A stretch of DNA of 39,992 nt from Candidatus Sulfotelmatobacter sp. (GTDB lineage: Bacteria; Acidobacteriota; Terriglobia; Terriglobales; Acidobacteriaceae): NCBI GenBank assembly GCA_017883385.1, contig JADGNQ010000037.1, positions 1-39,992 of the forward strand. Reading direction: 5' to 3'. The position numbers and the translations under genes are program-made. Below the pieces are notes generated by a model that worked only from the letters and a program-made list of their open reading frames with translations, was not told where the DNA came from and ran no database searches. This document shows, piece by piece, positions 26,185 through 32,897 of the stretch. Within the stretch, counting starts at the first letter, position 1. Every line of letters starts with the position of its first letter.

Positions 26185-26928
26185 ATGTCCCTTTCAGGAC
26201 GCGTCGCTCTGGTCACCGGAGCCTCGCAAGGCATCGGCCGCACCTGCGCCCTGCGCCTCGCCAAAGACGGCGCGACGGTAGCTGCAGCTGCACGCAACCA
26301 GGAAAAGCTGAACGAACTGGTCACCAAAATCACCGCAGCGGGCGGCAAGGCCGCCGCCTTCGCTCTCGATGTCAACGACGAAGATCAGGTCAAGTCCACC
26401 GTCAAAGCCGCCATCGCGCAGTTTGGCAAAATCGACATCTTGGTCAACAACGCCGGTATCACCCGCGACCAACTCGTCATGCGCATGAAGCGCGCCGACT
26501 GGGACGCCGTGCTCCAAACCAATCTCACCTCCGCGTACCTCTGTATTCAAGCGGTCATGAGTTCCATGCTCAAGCAGCGTTGGGGACGCATCATCAATAT
26601 CACCAGCGTCTTCGGCCAGATGGGCCAGGCTGGCCAGGCCAACTATTCCGCATCCAAGGCTGGACTCATCGGTCTCACCATGGCCATCGCCCGCGAAGTC
26701 GGCTCGCGCGCAATTACCTGCAACGCCGTCGCCCCCGGATTCATCGAAACCCCCATGACCGCTGTCCTGAGCGACGATTTCAAGCAGGCCGCCGTCAAAC
26801 AGATTCCGTTAGGCCGAGTGGGCACTCCGGAAGATGTCGCCAGCGCTGTAGCATTCCTGGCTTCCGACGAAGCGTCCTACATCACCGGCCACGTACTGAA
26901 CGTAAACGGCGGCATGCTGATGGGTTGA
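26185..26928 (+). CDS. fabG: 3-oxoacyl-[ACP] reductase (SDR family)
   Basis: A 247-residue short-chain dehydrogenase. It shows the cofactor loop TGASQGIG, LVNNAG, catalytic S141 in NITSVFG, Y154 and K158 in YSASK, and the C-terminal GHVLNVNGGMLMG typical of FabG. It would reduce 3-ketoacyl-ACP with NADPH in fatty-acid synthesis. GGGAGAA precedes the ATG. No other fab gene lies beside it, so a role outside fatty-acid synthesis, as for many FabG paralogues, is possible. A tandem repeat starts right at its stop codon. Confidence 0.9.
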   Translation: MSLSGRVALVTGASQGIGRTCALRLAKDGATVAAAARNQEKLNELVTKITAAGGKAAAFALDVNDEDQVKSTVKAAIAQFGKIDILVNNAGITRDQLVMRMKRADWDAVLQTNLTSAYLCIQAVMSSMLKQRWGRIINITSVFGQMGQAGQANYSASKAGLIGLTMAIAREVGSRAITCNAVAPGFIETPMTAVLSDDFKQAAVKQIPLGRVGTPEDVASAVAFLASDEASYITGHVLNVNGGMLMG

Positions 26929-27022
26929 GAATTGATGGGGTGAAGATTAATAGGAAAGAATTCACGGGATAGAAATTGATGGAACGAGAATTAACGGGAT
27001 GAGAATTAGCGAGATGAGAATT
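26927..27022. repeat. Degenerate 15-base tandem repeat after fabG
   Basis: About six units of consensus GAGAATTRRYGRGAT follow each other from the fabG stop codon; the clearest are GAGAATTAACGGGAT (26986) and GAGAATTAGCGAGAT (27001), in exact 15-base register with units at 26956 and 26971. The first unit includes the TGA stop. No gene is encoded here. It probably arose by replication slippage. Confidence 0.75.
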
Positions 27023-27040
27023 TGGACGCCACGATTCGAT

Positions 27041-27077
27041 TGTCATCCCGAGCGAAGCGAGGGACCTAGGTCTTGCC
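27041..27077. repeat. Intergenic repeat family C, one-armed copy
   Basis: TGTCATCCCGAGCGAAGCGA and the following ACCTAGGTCTTGCC match one inverted arm of the 108-bp palindrome at 24188 (compare its right arm read in reverse). The other arm is missing. It lies between the tandem repeat and the GNAT gene. Confidence 0.65.
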
Positions 27078-27114
27078 TGCGGCGGAACAGCGCTCGGCGT
27101 CCAAAAGAAAATCT

Positions 27115-27645
27115 ATGAGTACCCACACCAAGAGCCATCCGTATTCTTCTGTGTCCTCCGTGTCCTCTGTGGTAAGAGGCTTTTCTCTAGCGCAGGCCGA
27201 ATCCCCCGCCCAGATCGCCCAGGCCCGCGAACTCTTCCTCGAATACGCTCAATCCCTCGGCTTCAGTCTCTGCTTTCAGAACTTCGATAAGGAACTCGCC
27301 AGTCTCCCCGGCGACTACGCTCCGCCGGAAGGCCGGTTGCTGCTGGCCGAGTACGAAGGTCAACTCGCAGGCTGCGTAGCTTTGCACAAGCTCGAGCCAA
27401 GCATCTGCGAAATGAAGCGCCTCTATCTGCGCCCCCAATTTCGCGGCAAAGGCCTAGGCCGCGCCCTCGCCGAACGAATCATCGCCGAAGCACGCCAGAT
27501 CGGCTACTCGCAAATGCGTCTTGACACCGTCGAGCCCGTGATGAAAGATGCAGTCGCTATGTACCGCAGGCTCGGATTCCACGAGATCGCACCGTACTGC
27601 GACAATCCCATCGCCGGTGCGCTTTACATGGAGCGAAGCCTGTGA
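27115..27645 (+). CDS. GNAT-family N-acetyltransferase
   Basis: A GCN5-type acetyltransferase of about 176 residues. Motif A is MKRLYLRPQFRGKGLGRALAERII, with the acetyl-CoA pyrophosphate loop RGKGLG; motif B is DAVAMYRRLGFHEI. Substrate unknown. The start is uncertain: ATG 27115 adds a Ser/Val-rich stretch (SSVSSVSSVV) that is a translated copy of an intergenic repeat, while GTG 27169 begins just before the conserved ESPAQIAQARELF. The last four bases overlap a small membrane-protein gene (GTGA), which in turn overlaps the next gene, so the three are probably co-translated. Confidence 0.88.
   Translation: MSTHTKSHPYSSVSSVSSVVRGFSLAQAESPAQIAQARELFLEYAQSLGFSLCFQNFDKELASLPGDYAPPEGRLLLAEYEGQLAGCVALHKLEPSICEMKRLYLRPQFRGKGLGRALAERIIAEARQIGYSQMRLDTVEPVMKDAVAMYRRLGFHEIAPYCDNPIAGALYMERSL
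27145..27179. repeat. CTTCGTGTCC-type repeat inside the GNAT frame, family E
   Basis: The bases TTCTGTGTCCTCCGTGTCC followed by TCTGTGGTAAGAGG match the non-coding copy near 30904. Its short sub-repeats are read in frame as Ser-Val pairs at the start of the GNAT protein. Confidence 0.6.
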
Positions 27646-27821
27646 TCAGTCGCCCTCTGCTCCTGCTCTTCCTGCTGTGGTGCGCTCTGGACGTGATTTG
27701 TCTGGTCATCGGCGTTTGGCAAAGCTGGTTCTTCGGCATGGGAGTTCGCGGACTCATGATCGATCTCATCCTGGGGGTTCTGATCCTGGGACAATATCTT
27801 CGGGACACTAACCGACTATGA
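27642..27821 (+). CDS. 59-residue two-helix membrane protein
   Basis: A short frame starting GTG 27642 and ending TGA 27821 encodes 59 residues. Two hydrophobic segments are clear: PLLLLFLLWCALDVICLVIG near the start and LMIDLILGVLILGQYL near the end, separated by WQSWFFGMGVRG. It overlaps the GNAT stop by four bases (GTGA) and the following ATG by four bases (ATGA), the arrangement expected of a translated, coupled gene rather than a chance frame. No family is recognised. It may anchor or assist one of its two partners in the inner membrane. Confidence 0.75.
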   Translation: MISRPLLLLFLLWCALDVICLVIGVWQSWFFGMGVRGLMIDLILGVLILGQYLRDTNRL

Positions 27822-28561
27822 AAACTCTTTCTGCACTCTGCATCACTTTGCTCATCGCCACCTTCGCGTTCGCCGCCGACGGCAAGTCCGTCTCCTACAA
27901 AAGCGGCGATGAAACCGTACAGGGTGTTCTCTACACGCCAACGGGCAAAGGCCCGTACCCCGCGCTGATCGTCATTCACGAATGGTGGGGCTTGAACGAC
28001 TGGGTTAAAGATCAGGCTTCAAAACTTGCCGACCAGGGCTACGCCTCCCTCGCAGTCGATCTCTACCGCGGCAAAGTCGCGACCACTCCTGACGAAGCGC
28101 ACGAAATCATGCGCGGTGTCCCCGAAGACCGCGCCAAACGCGACCTGCACGCTGCCGTGGAATTTCTCAAATCGCAGCCCAACGTGAAGAAAGACCGCAT
28201 CGGCTCGATCGGCTGGTGCATGGGCGGAGGCTACTCCCTCGACGTGGCGTTGCGGGAACCGGATCTCGCCGCCACTGTCATCAACTACGGCCACCTCGCC
28301 ACCGACCCCGAAGCGCTGAAGAAGATCAACGCTCCTATTCTTGGCCTGTTCGGCGCGCAAGATCGCGGCATCACTCCCGACGACGTTCACAAATTTGAAC
28401 AGGCTCTCAAACAACTGGGAAAGAAGATTGACATCAAGATCTACGACGACGCCGGACACGCTTTCGAAAATCTCAACAACAAAGAAGGCTATCGCCCGGC
28501 CGATGCAGCCGACGCGTGGACGCGCACCGTGGACTTTTTCGCGACGACGCTGAAGAAATAG
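27818..28561 (+). CDS. Exported dienelactone hydrolase-family protein
   Basis: A 247-residue alpha/beta hydrolase with a signal peptide (MKTLSALCITLLIATFAFA). The DLH signature is complete: VIHEWWGLNDW, the nucleophile C134 in GWCMGGG, D182 in GAQDRGI and H214 in DAGHAF, forming a Cys-Asp-His triad. Cytosolic DLH enzymes open dienelactones in chlorocatechol breakdown; secreted paralogues like this one are widespread and their substrates are mostly unknown. Its ATG overlaps the stop of the small membrane protein, so it is the last gene of a three-gene coupled unit. Confidence 0.92.
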   Translation: MKTLSALCITLLIATFAFAADGKSVSYKSGDETVQGVLYTPTGKGPYPALIVIHEWWGLNDWVKDQASKLADQGYASLAVDLYRGKVATTPDEAHEIMRGVPEDRAKRDLHAAVEFLKSQPNVKKDRIGSIGWCMGGGYSLDVALREPDLAATVINYGHLATDPEALKKINAPILGLFGAQDRGITPDDVHKFEQALKQLGKKIDIKIYDDAGHAFENLNNKEGYRPADAADAWTRTVDFFATTLKK

Positions 28562-28689
28562 TGCGGTGCTTTGCCTTGGCTCGCAAACGCCTGCCCGACA
28601 CGGGTTTCAGCCCGGCTGATTACTTATACAGTGTGCAAGCAACAACCCTTCATACCCTTGCGCGCTCGCTCCTTCTCATTCGATTTTCG

Positions 28690-28729
28690 TATGGCACGAA
28701 TGTCCGCCTTATGGCACGAATTTCCCACT
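28690..28729 (+). promoter_or_regulatory. 20-base tandem direct repeat upstream of the XRE regulator
   Basis: TATGGCACGAAT begins units at 28690 and 28710; the two 20-base units agree at 17 positions and abut exactly, so binding faces lie on the same side of the helix. They lie 53 bases before the XRE start codon and suit an autoregulatory operator. The TGGCACG core equals a sigma-54 -24 element, but no GC at the -12 position follows, so a sigma-54 promoter is unlikely. The rest of 28562-28782 shows no gene. Confidence 0.45.
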
Positions 28730-28782
28730 TGCCAGAAGATGCTGCTCTGGTTACTATGGCCCATCCCGACATGCTCCCTACC

Positions 28783-29133
28783 ATGAATATCGGCGAGACC
28801 ATCCGCAACTACCGGCTCCAGAAAGGTATGTCTCAAGGCGACATCGAGAAGCGAACCGGCCTTCTGCGCTGCTACCTGTCGCGCGTCGAAAACGGCCACA
28901 CCATTCCTTCGCTCGACACTCTCTCGAAGATCGCCGGTGCCATGGAACTCCCGCTCTCGCAGTTTTTCGCCGAACCCGGCCACAGCAACGGCTCCAAGGG
29001 ACTGCCCCAGCTCTCCGACGACGAAGTCCGCTTCCTCAGCCAGATCCGCCGCTACGCCACCAACCTGAACGACAGTGACCGCAAGCTGGTCCTCGCCATG
29101 GTCAAGAAAATGGCGTCGAATTCGGGAAAATAA
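28783..29133 (+). CDS. XRE-family helix-turn-helix regulator
   Basis: A 116-residue cytosolic regulator. The Cro/CI-type domain occupies residues 1-65: GETIRNYRLQKGMSQGDIEKRTGL, RCYLSRVENGHTIPSLDTLSKIA, MELPLSQFF. The C-terminal half is helical (LSQIRRYATNLNDSDRKLVLAMVKKMA) and may mediate dimerisation. I start at ATG 28783 because the conserved domain begins there; ATG 28771 and 28711 are in frame and possible. No effector domain is present. A direct repeat just upstream is a candidate self-binding site. Confidence 0.88.
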   Translation: MNIGETIRNYRLQKGMSQGDIEKRTGLLRCYLSRVENGHTIPSLDTLSKIAGAMELPLSQFFAEPGHSNGSKGLPQLSDDEVRFLSQIRRYATNLNDSDRKLVLAMVKKMASNSGK

Positions 29134-29296
29134 GCTGCGAGTCGTGAGCTACGAGCCTTGCGCCATTCTTGAAAACCTTTGGGTGCCCCACTTCTCGCGT
29201 CCTTTGCGAGAAGTGGGGTTCGCCCGGCCAACCGGACGTGTTAGGAAGTAGTTGAGACTGAGCATGCTCGTAGCTCATAACTCATAACTCGTAGCT
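29133..29296. repeat. Nested inverted repeat around hairpin family B
   Basis: The left arm (29133-29156, containing CGTGAGCTACGAGC) and the right arm (from 29266, GCTCGTAGCTCATAACTC) are inverted, matching at about 19 of 24 positions; a further partial copy of the right arm follows to 29296. Between them lies the family B hairpin. The whole gap between the XRE gene and the next gene is thus a nested palindrome without a gene. Confidence 0.65.
29186..29218. repeat. Hairpin repeat, family B, copy 1
   Basis: CCCCACTTCTCGC and GCGAGAAGTGGGG form a perfect 13-bp stem with a 7-base loop GTCCTTT, preceded by GGGTG. A second copy lies at 35061. There is no T-tract, so it is not a canonical intrinsic terminator, though its place after the XRE gene could slow polymerase. 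Confidence 0.8.
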
Positions 29297-29386
29297 CCCC
29301 CTTACTTTCGTACCATGCCCTTTCGTGACCAACAGGCACCTCGCCGCCACGGGCTCTTCCTCACTAAACTGTGCATGGAGACACCT

Positions 29387-30028
29387 GTGACCACCGACGA
29401 GGAACTGAACGTTCTCGACTCGCAACTGCGCCGTCTGAAGATCGAGTACGAGATCTACTTCAGCAACCCGACCAAGCGCCCTCCCACCGACGTTGAGTGG
29501 AAGGTTTTAAGCCTTTTGCGCAAGTTCTCCGACGGCGTTCGCATGAACTTCACGCAGCGCTACCGCTACAACGAAATGGCCCAGCGCTACGCGGTCTACA
29601 GCGACTTGTGGCGAAAGAAGTCGCGCATCCGCGAGGAAGGCTATCGCCGTCCACAGGATGCTCTGCTCTCCGTGCAGGGAGTGCGCATCGCAGCAGAAGA
29701 ACTCAAGCCGCAACATCACCCAGTCTATGGCGTGAGCCACGCGGCGACGGCCGCCGCAGCCGCCTCCTCGGGCGCGGTTTCATCCCAACACTTCACCTTG
29801 CACAGCGTTGACCAGGCGGAGCGCGAACAGGTCGAGCGTCTCTACAACACTCTGGTCGCCGCCAAGAAGAAGGCCGGTGAAAGCGTCTCCGGCAACTTCG
29901 ACTCCTTCACCACGTTCGTCCAGAAAAAAACGGAACAAATCCGCAAACAATATCACTGCCAGGACGTCGAATATTCCGTCGAGCTCACCAACGGCCACGT
30001 CAAGCTGAAGGCCAAGGCCAAAACCTAA
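29387..30028 (+). CDS. Conserved protein, probable MXAN_5187 C-terminal-type domain
   Basis: About 213 residues from GTG 29387, with GGAG 6 bases upstream; ATG 29375 and ATG 29315 are in-frame alternatives. The first half, LDSQLRRLKIEYEIYFSN followed by RPPTDVEW, then FTQRYRYNEMAQRYAVYSDLWRKKSRIREEG, resembles the C-terminal domain of Myxococcus MXAN_5187-like proteins. The middle is an Ala/His/Ser-rich linker, and the last 70 residues (DQAEREQVERLYNTLVAAKKKAGE onward, ending KLKAKAKT) are helical and basic. There is no signal peptide or membrane segment. The function of this domain is unknown to me; myxobacterial members appear in signalling proteins. Confidence 0.7.
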   Translation: MTTDEELNVLDSQLRRLKIEYEIYFSNPTKRPPTDVEWKVLSLLRKFSDGVRMNFTQRYRYNEMAQRYAVYSDLWRKKSRIREEGYRRPQDALLSVQGVRIAAEELKPQHHPVYGVSHAATAAAAASSGAVSSQHFTLHSVDQAEREQVERLYNTLVAAKKKAGESVSGNFDSFTTFVQKKTEQIRKQYHCQDVEYSVELTNGHVKLKAKAKT

Positions 30029-30049
30029 CCGCTCGCGTCGGAAGAACTC

Positions 30050-30481
30050 ATGAAGATTGCACGACGAATTCTGGCTACCGTCGCTCTCACGCTTGCAGTT
30101 ATCTTCATTGGGATCTACTGGATTGCACCTGTTGCCCTTTCTTTATATTCGTCCAGGAAGGCACTCGCAATCACCAGAGTTGTACCCACTGATTTGAAGG
30201 ACCGATCTGTATCACAGGCCGTCGGAGCAAAGCTGTCCTGCCTCGGTTATGAGTTCGACGTTCCGTGGAGCGACCTGGACGAATCGAAGACTGAGCTTTA
30301 CCCCAAAAACAAACCCGACAAGAGTATGGCTCGACTTTATTTCCGTTCCGGACTGCAGTTAGTCGTCATGGTTGGCTCGCCTCATTCGATTGTTGATCAA
30401 ATGACTAAGACGGACATCAAGATGTCTCCGCAAGCCTTCGCAGCCGTCTTCGGACAACAAGCAGCAAAACTCCGACTATGA
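30050..30481 (+). CDS. Membrane-anchored protein, upstream half of a split gene
   Basis: A 143-residue frame starting MKIARRILATVALTLAVIFI, an N-terminal membrane anchor, then a periplasmic part (LSCLGYEFDVPWSDLDESKTELY, FRSGLQLVVMVGSPHSIVDQM). It ends AKLRL just after an AAAA run. If one A of that run (30466-30469) is skipped, the reading continues as NSDYEFMKRVLEFS into the next frame, giving one protein of about 262 residues. The two frames therefore probably derive from one gene. I do not recognise a named family. GGAAGAA precedes the ATG. Confidence 0.65.
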   Translation: MKIARRILATVALTLAVIFIGIYWIAPVALSLYSSRKALAITRVVPTDLKDRSVSQAVGAKLSCLGYEFDVPWSDLDESKTELYPKNKPDKSMARLYFRSGLQLVVMVGSPHSIVDQMTKTDIKMSPQAFAAVFGQQAAKLRL

Positions 30482-30485
30482 ATTC

Positions 30486-30839
30486 ATGAAACGCGTCCTA
30501 GAGTTCTCGCCCGACAAGATGCACCCTTGGGCATTCTCAACTGTTGTCGCGTCTCGCGAGCAAGTGCTCCTTCTTACCAAGTCCATCGTTCCATCGAGAC
30601 CGGCTGAAACCGGAATCTTCTATGTGGACAACGGGAGCTACAAAGGCTTTCAACAAGGCAATCCTCAAGCACGGCGAGACAGTCTCCTGCTGAGCCTGTA
30701 CTCCGAAAATGGCAGCATCGAGATCTTCCTAGTGCAAAAGACTTACACGAATCCCGCCGGAGTCACCCAGCCTGAGATCAATCGAATCGTTCAAACTCTG
30801 CACAGAATCTCAACCTCACTCGCAGCCGCAGCACATTAG
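30486..30839 (+). CDS. Downstream half of the split gene
   Basis: A 117-residue frame with no signal peptide, starting MKRVLEFSPDKMHPWAFS only 4 bases after the preceding stop, with no ribosome-binding site of its own. The segment GIFYVDNGSYKGFQQGNPQ and the C-terminal EIFLVQKTY and ITQ-like QPEINRIVQTLHR look like the second half of a periplasmic protein. The most likely explanation is a one-base frameshift in an A run; re-initiation at this ATG as a separate polypeptide is the alternative. Confidence 0.55.
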   Translation: MKRVLEFSPDKMHPWAFSTVVASREQVLLLTKSIVPSRPAETGIFYVDNGSYKGFQQGNPQARRDSLLLSLYSENGSIEIFLVQKTYTNPAGVTQPEINRIVQTLHRISTSLAAAAH

Positions 30840-30903
30840 GACAGGCCGAAAAAGTGGAAGCGGCGTATGGGCGGAATTCAAAATCGTCCGCTCGTCGTGC
30901 CTC

Positions 30904-30943
30904 CCTTCGTGTACCTTCGTGTCCTTCGTGGTTGATGGGTTTA
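30904..30943. repeat. CTTCGTGTCC-type intergenic repeat, family E
   Basis: CTTCGTGTAC, CTTCGTGTC and CTTCGTGGTT stand in tandem with a near-10-base period. A diverged copy sits inside the GNAT frame near 27145. I recall similar strings in other bacterial genomes. It lies in the gap before purH and encodes nothing. Confidence 0.6.
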
Positions 30944-30992
30944 GCTCTATCGATCTCCTCATCCGTTTTGCGCGAGCGACGGCCGCTGCTGA

Positions 30993-30998
30993 TAGAAT
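30993..30998 (+). promoter_or_regulatory. Possible -10 TAGAAT of purH
   Basis: TAGAAT matches the -10 consensus at five of six positions, about 45 bases before the purH ATG; a TTGCGC at 30968 could be the -35 but with a long 19-base spacer. AAGGGG precedes the ATG by 6 bases. Confidence 0.3.
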
Positions 30999-31042
30999 TT
31001 CCAGTCACCATTCATAGTTCATCTGACGTGTAAGGGGCCATC

Positions 31043-32644
31043 ATGTCCGCGTCCAAAATCCAGCGCGCCATCCTCAGCGTCACCGACAAGACCGGACTCG
31101 TCGACTTCGCCCGCAAACTGACCGCTCTCGGCATCGAACTCATCTCCACCGGCGGCACGGCCAAACTCCTCCGCGAATCCGGCGTAACCGTCAAAGACAT
31201 CTCCGAACTCACGGGATTCCCTGAGATGCTCGACGGCCGGGTCAAGACCCTCCATCCCAAAGTGCACGGTGGCATCCTCCACCGCCGTGAAGACCCCAGA
31301 CACGTAGCCGCCGTAGCCGAGCATGGCATCGCCCCCATCGACATGGTGGTCGTGAATCTCTACGCCTTCGAGAAAACCGCAGCCAAACCGGGCGTCGCCT
31401 TTGAGGAATTGATCGAGAACATCGACATCGGCGGCCCCTCCATGATCCGCTCCGCCGCGAAGAATTTTCATGATGTCGCCATCGTCACGTCGCCCACCGA
31501 CTACGACGTGATCGCGGACGAACTTCAAGAAAAAGGCGGTGCACTCTCCCACGCAACTAAGTGGCGCCTCGCGCAAAAGGCCTTCGCGACAACAGCTGCC
31601 TACGATTCTGCGATCGCTTCCACGCTCGAACGCATCAGCGCGGACAAGTTAGAACAGCAGCCCGCAGCCGCCTTCCCGCCCACCCTCCGCTTCCATTTCC
31701 AGAAAACCCTTGACCTGCGCTACGGCGAAAATCCCCACCAGAAAGCCGCCATGTACTCCGACGGCTCCGGTGTGGGCGTAGCCAATGCCCGCCAACTCCA
31801 AGGCAAAGAGCTTTCCTACAACAACATCGTCGACCTGCAGGCGGCCTGGGACCTTGCGCAGGAATTCGACGACCCCGTCTGCGCCATCATCAAACACACC
31901 AACCCCTGCGGCACCGCCACCGGCAAGACTCTCGCCGAAGCCTACAAGCGCGCTCTCGAATGTGACCCAGTCTCGGCCTTCGGCGGCGTAATCGGCGTGA
32001 ATCGCCCCATAGACGCCGAAGCCGCCGAAGAGATGCACAAGCTTTTCCTCGAAGTCATCGCCGCCCCCGCCTTCGACGAGTCTGCCAAAGCCAAGTTCGC
32101 TTCGAAAAAAAATCTCCGCCTGGTCGAAGTCATAGACCCACGTAGTCCCGGACGCATTCGTCCGGCGGCAACCGAGACCGCCTCGCGCAACTGGATCCTG
32201 AAGAACATCTCCGGCGGCCTGCTCGTGCAAGACGCCGACGACCGCCCCCTGCAAGACGCCGACCTCAAAGTCGTCACCAGACGCCCACCCACACCCGAGG
32301 AAACGCGCGCCCTGCTGTTCGCCTGGAAAGTCTGCAAGCACGTCAAGTCCAATGCCATCGTCTACGCGCGCGACGGCCAGACCGTCGGCGTCGGCGCCGG
32401 ACAAATGAGCCGCGTGGATTCCGCCAAAATCGGTGCCATGAAAGCCCAACTCCCGCTGCAAGGTACTGTCGCCGCCTCCGACGCTTTCTTCCCCTTCCCC
32501 GACGGCGTGGAAGAAATCGCCAAGGCGGGAGCGACCGCCATCATTCAGCCCGGAGGCTCACAGCGCGACCCCGAAGTAATCGCGGCCGCCGACCGTCTGG
32601 GCTTGGCCATGCTGTTCACCGGCGTGCGCCACTTCCGCCACTAA
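31043..32644 (+). CDS. purH: Bifunctional AICAR transformylase / IMP cyclohydrolase
   Basis: A 533-residue PurH with both domains. The IMP cyclohydrolase (residues 1-200) shows [25 protein letters not shown] and [16 protein letters not shown]. The transformylase (about 205-533) shows [49 protein letters not shown] and DAFFPFPDG, including the Lys-His of KHTNP. It carries out the last two steps of IMP synthesis. It stands alone here, without other pur genes. Confidence 0.98.
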   Translation: MSASKIQRAILSVTDKTGLVDFARKLTALGIELISTGGTAKLLRESGVTVKDISELTGFPEMLDGRVKTLHPKVHGGILHRREDPRHVAAVAEHGIAPIDMVVVNLYAFEKTAAKPGVAFEELIENIDIGGPSMIRSAAKNFHDVAIVTSPTDYDVIADELQEKGGALSHATKWRLAQKAFATTAAYDSAIASTLERISADKLEQQPAAAFPPTLRFHFQKTLDLRYGENPHQKAAMYSDGSGVGVANARQLQGKELSYNNIVDLQAAWDLAQEFDDPVCAIIKHTNPCGTATGKTLAEAYKRALECDPVSAFGGVIGVNRPIDAEAAEEMHKLFLEVIAAPAFDESAKAKFASKKNLRLVEVIDPRSPGRIRPAATETASRNWILKNISGGLLVQDADDRPLQDADLKVVTRRPPTPEETRALLFAWKVCKHVKSNAIVYARDGQTVGVGAGQMSRVDSAKIGAMKAQLPLQGTVAASDAFFPFPDGVEEIAKAGATAIIQPGGSQRDPEVIAAADRLGLAMLFTGVRHFRH

Positions 32645-32667
32645 GCTACGCAAATCGTTGATTCCCT

Positions 32668-32760
32668 GATTGTTGATTGCCGATTGTAAAGAAACCTCCA
32701 CGTACGGGCGGATGCTGCCTCGGGTTTCAATCTGCAATCAACAATCATCAATCAACAATC
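32668..32760. repeat. Inverted repeat with AATCAACAATC units, family D
   Basis: GATTGTTGATTGCCGATTG (32668-32686) is the reverse complement, at 18 of 19 positions, of the segment at 32728-32746; a further ATCATCAATCAACAATC follows. The 41-base loop and flanks encode nothing. A related one-sided copy lies at 35735. An open frame from 32670 runs through it into the TPR gene, but this is chance. Confidence 0.7.
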
Positions 32761-32815
32761 TCCAAAGTCCCTGTCCTTCCGGTTTCGCCGGCTTTCGCGC
32801 CACCGGCAGTGTTTT

Positions 32816-32845
32816 TTTCCATCCCGTCGATGCTCAGGGTAGAAT
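32816..32845 (+). promoter_or_regulatory. Candidate promoter of the TPR gene
   Basis: TTTCCA (32816) and TAGAAT (32840) are spaced 18 bases apart and match sigma-70 elements at four and five of six positions. Transcription would start near 32852, which supports the start codon at 32898 over upstream ATGs. Confidence 0.35.
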
Positions 32846-32897
32846 GAAAGCACCTCCTCCCAGCGGCTTAGCATCCAAAGTAGCTGAGGTTTCGAGA

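Noticed and set aside
25986-26375. N-terminal extension of the thyX-like frame by 130 codons
   Set aside because: It runs through the family A hairpin repeat and into the fabG gene on the other strand, with a composition unlike a protein; start moved to 25985.
28690-28735. Sigma-54 promoter before the XRE gene
   Set aside because: A perfect TGGCACG is present, but no GC at the required distance for the -12 element.
32670-32897. Longer start for the TPR protein
   Set aside because: The extension translates the inverted repeat and a promoter-like region; the signal peptide begins at 32898.
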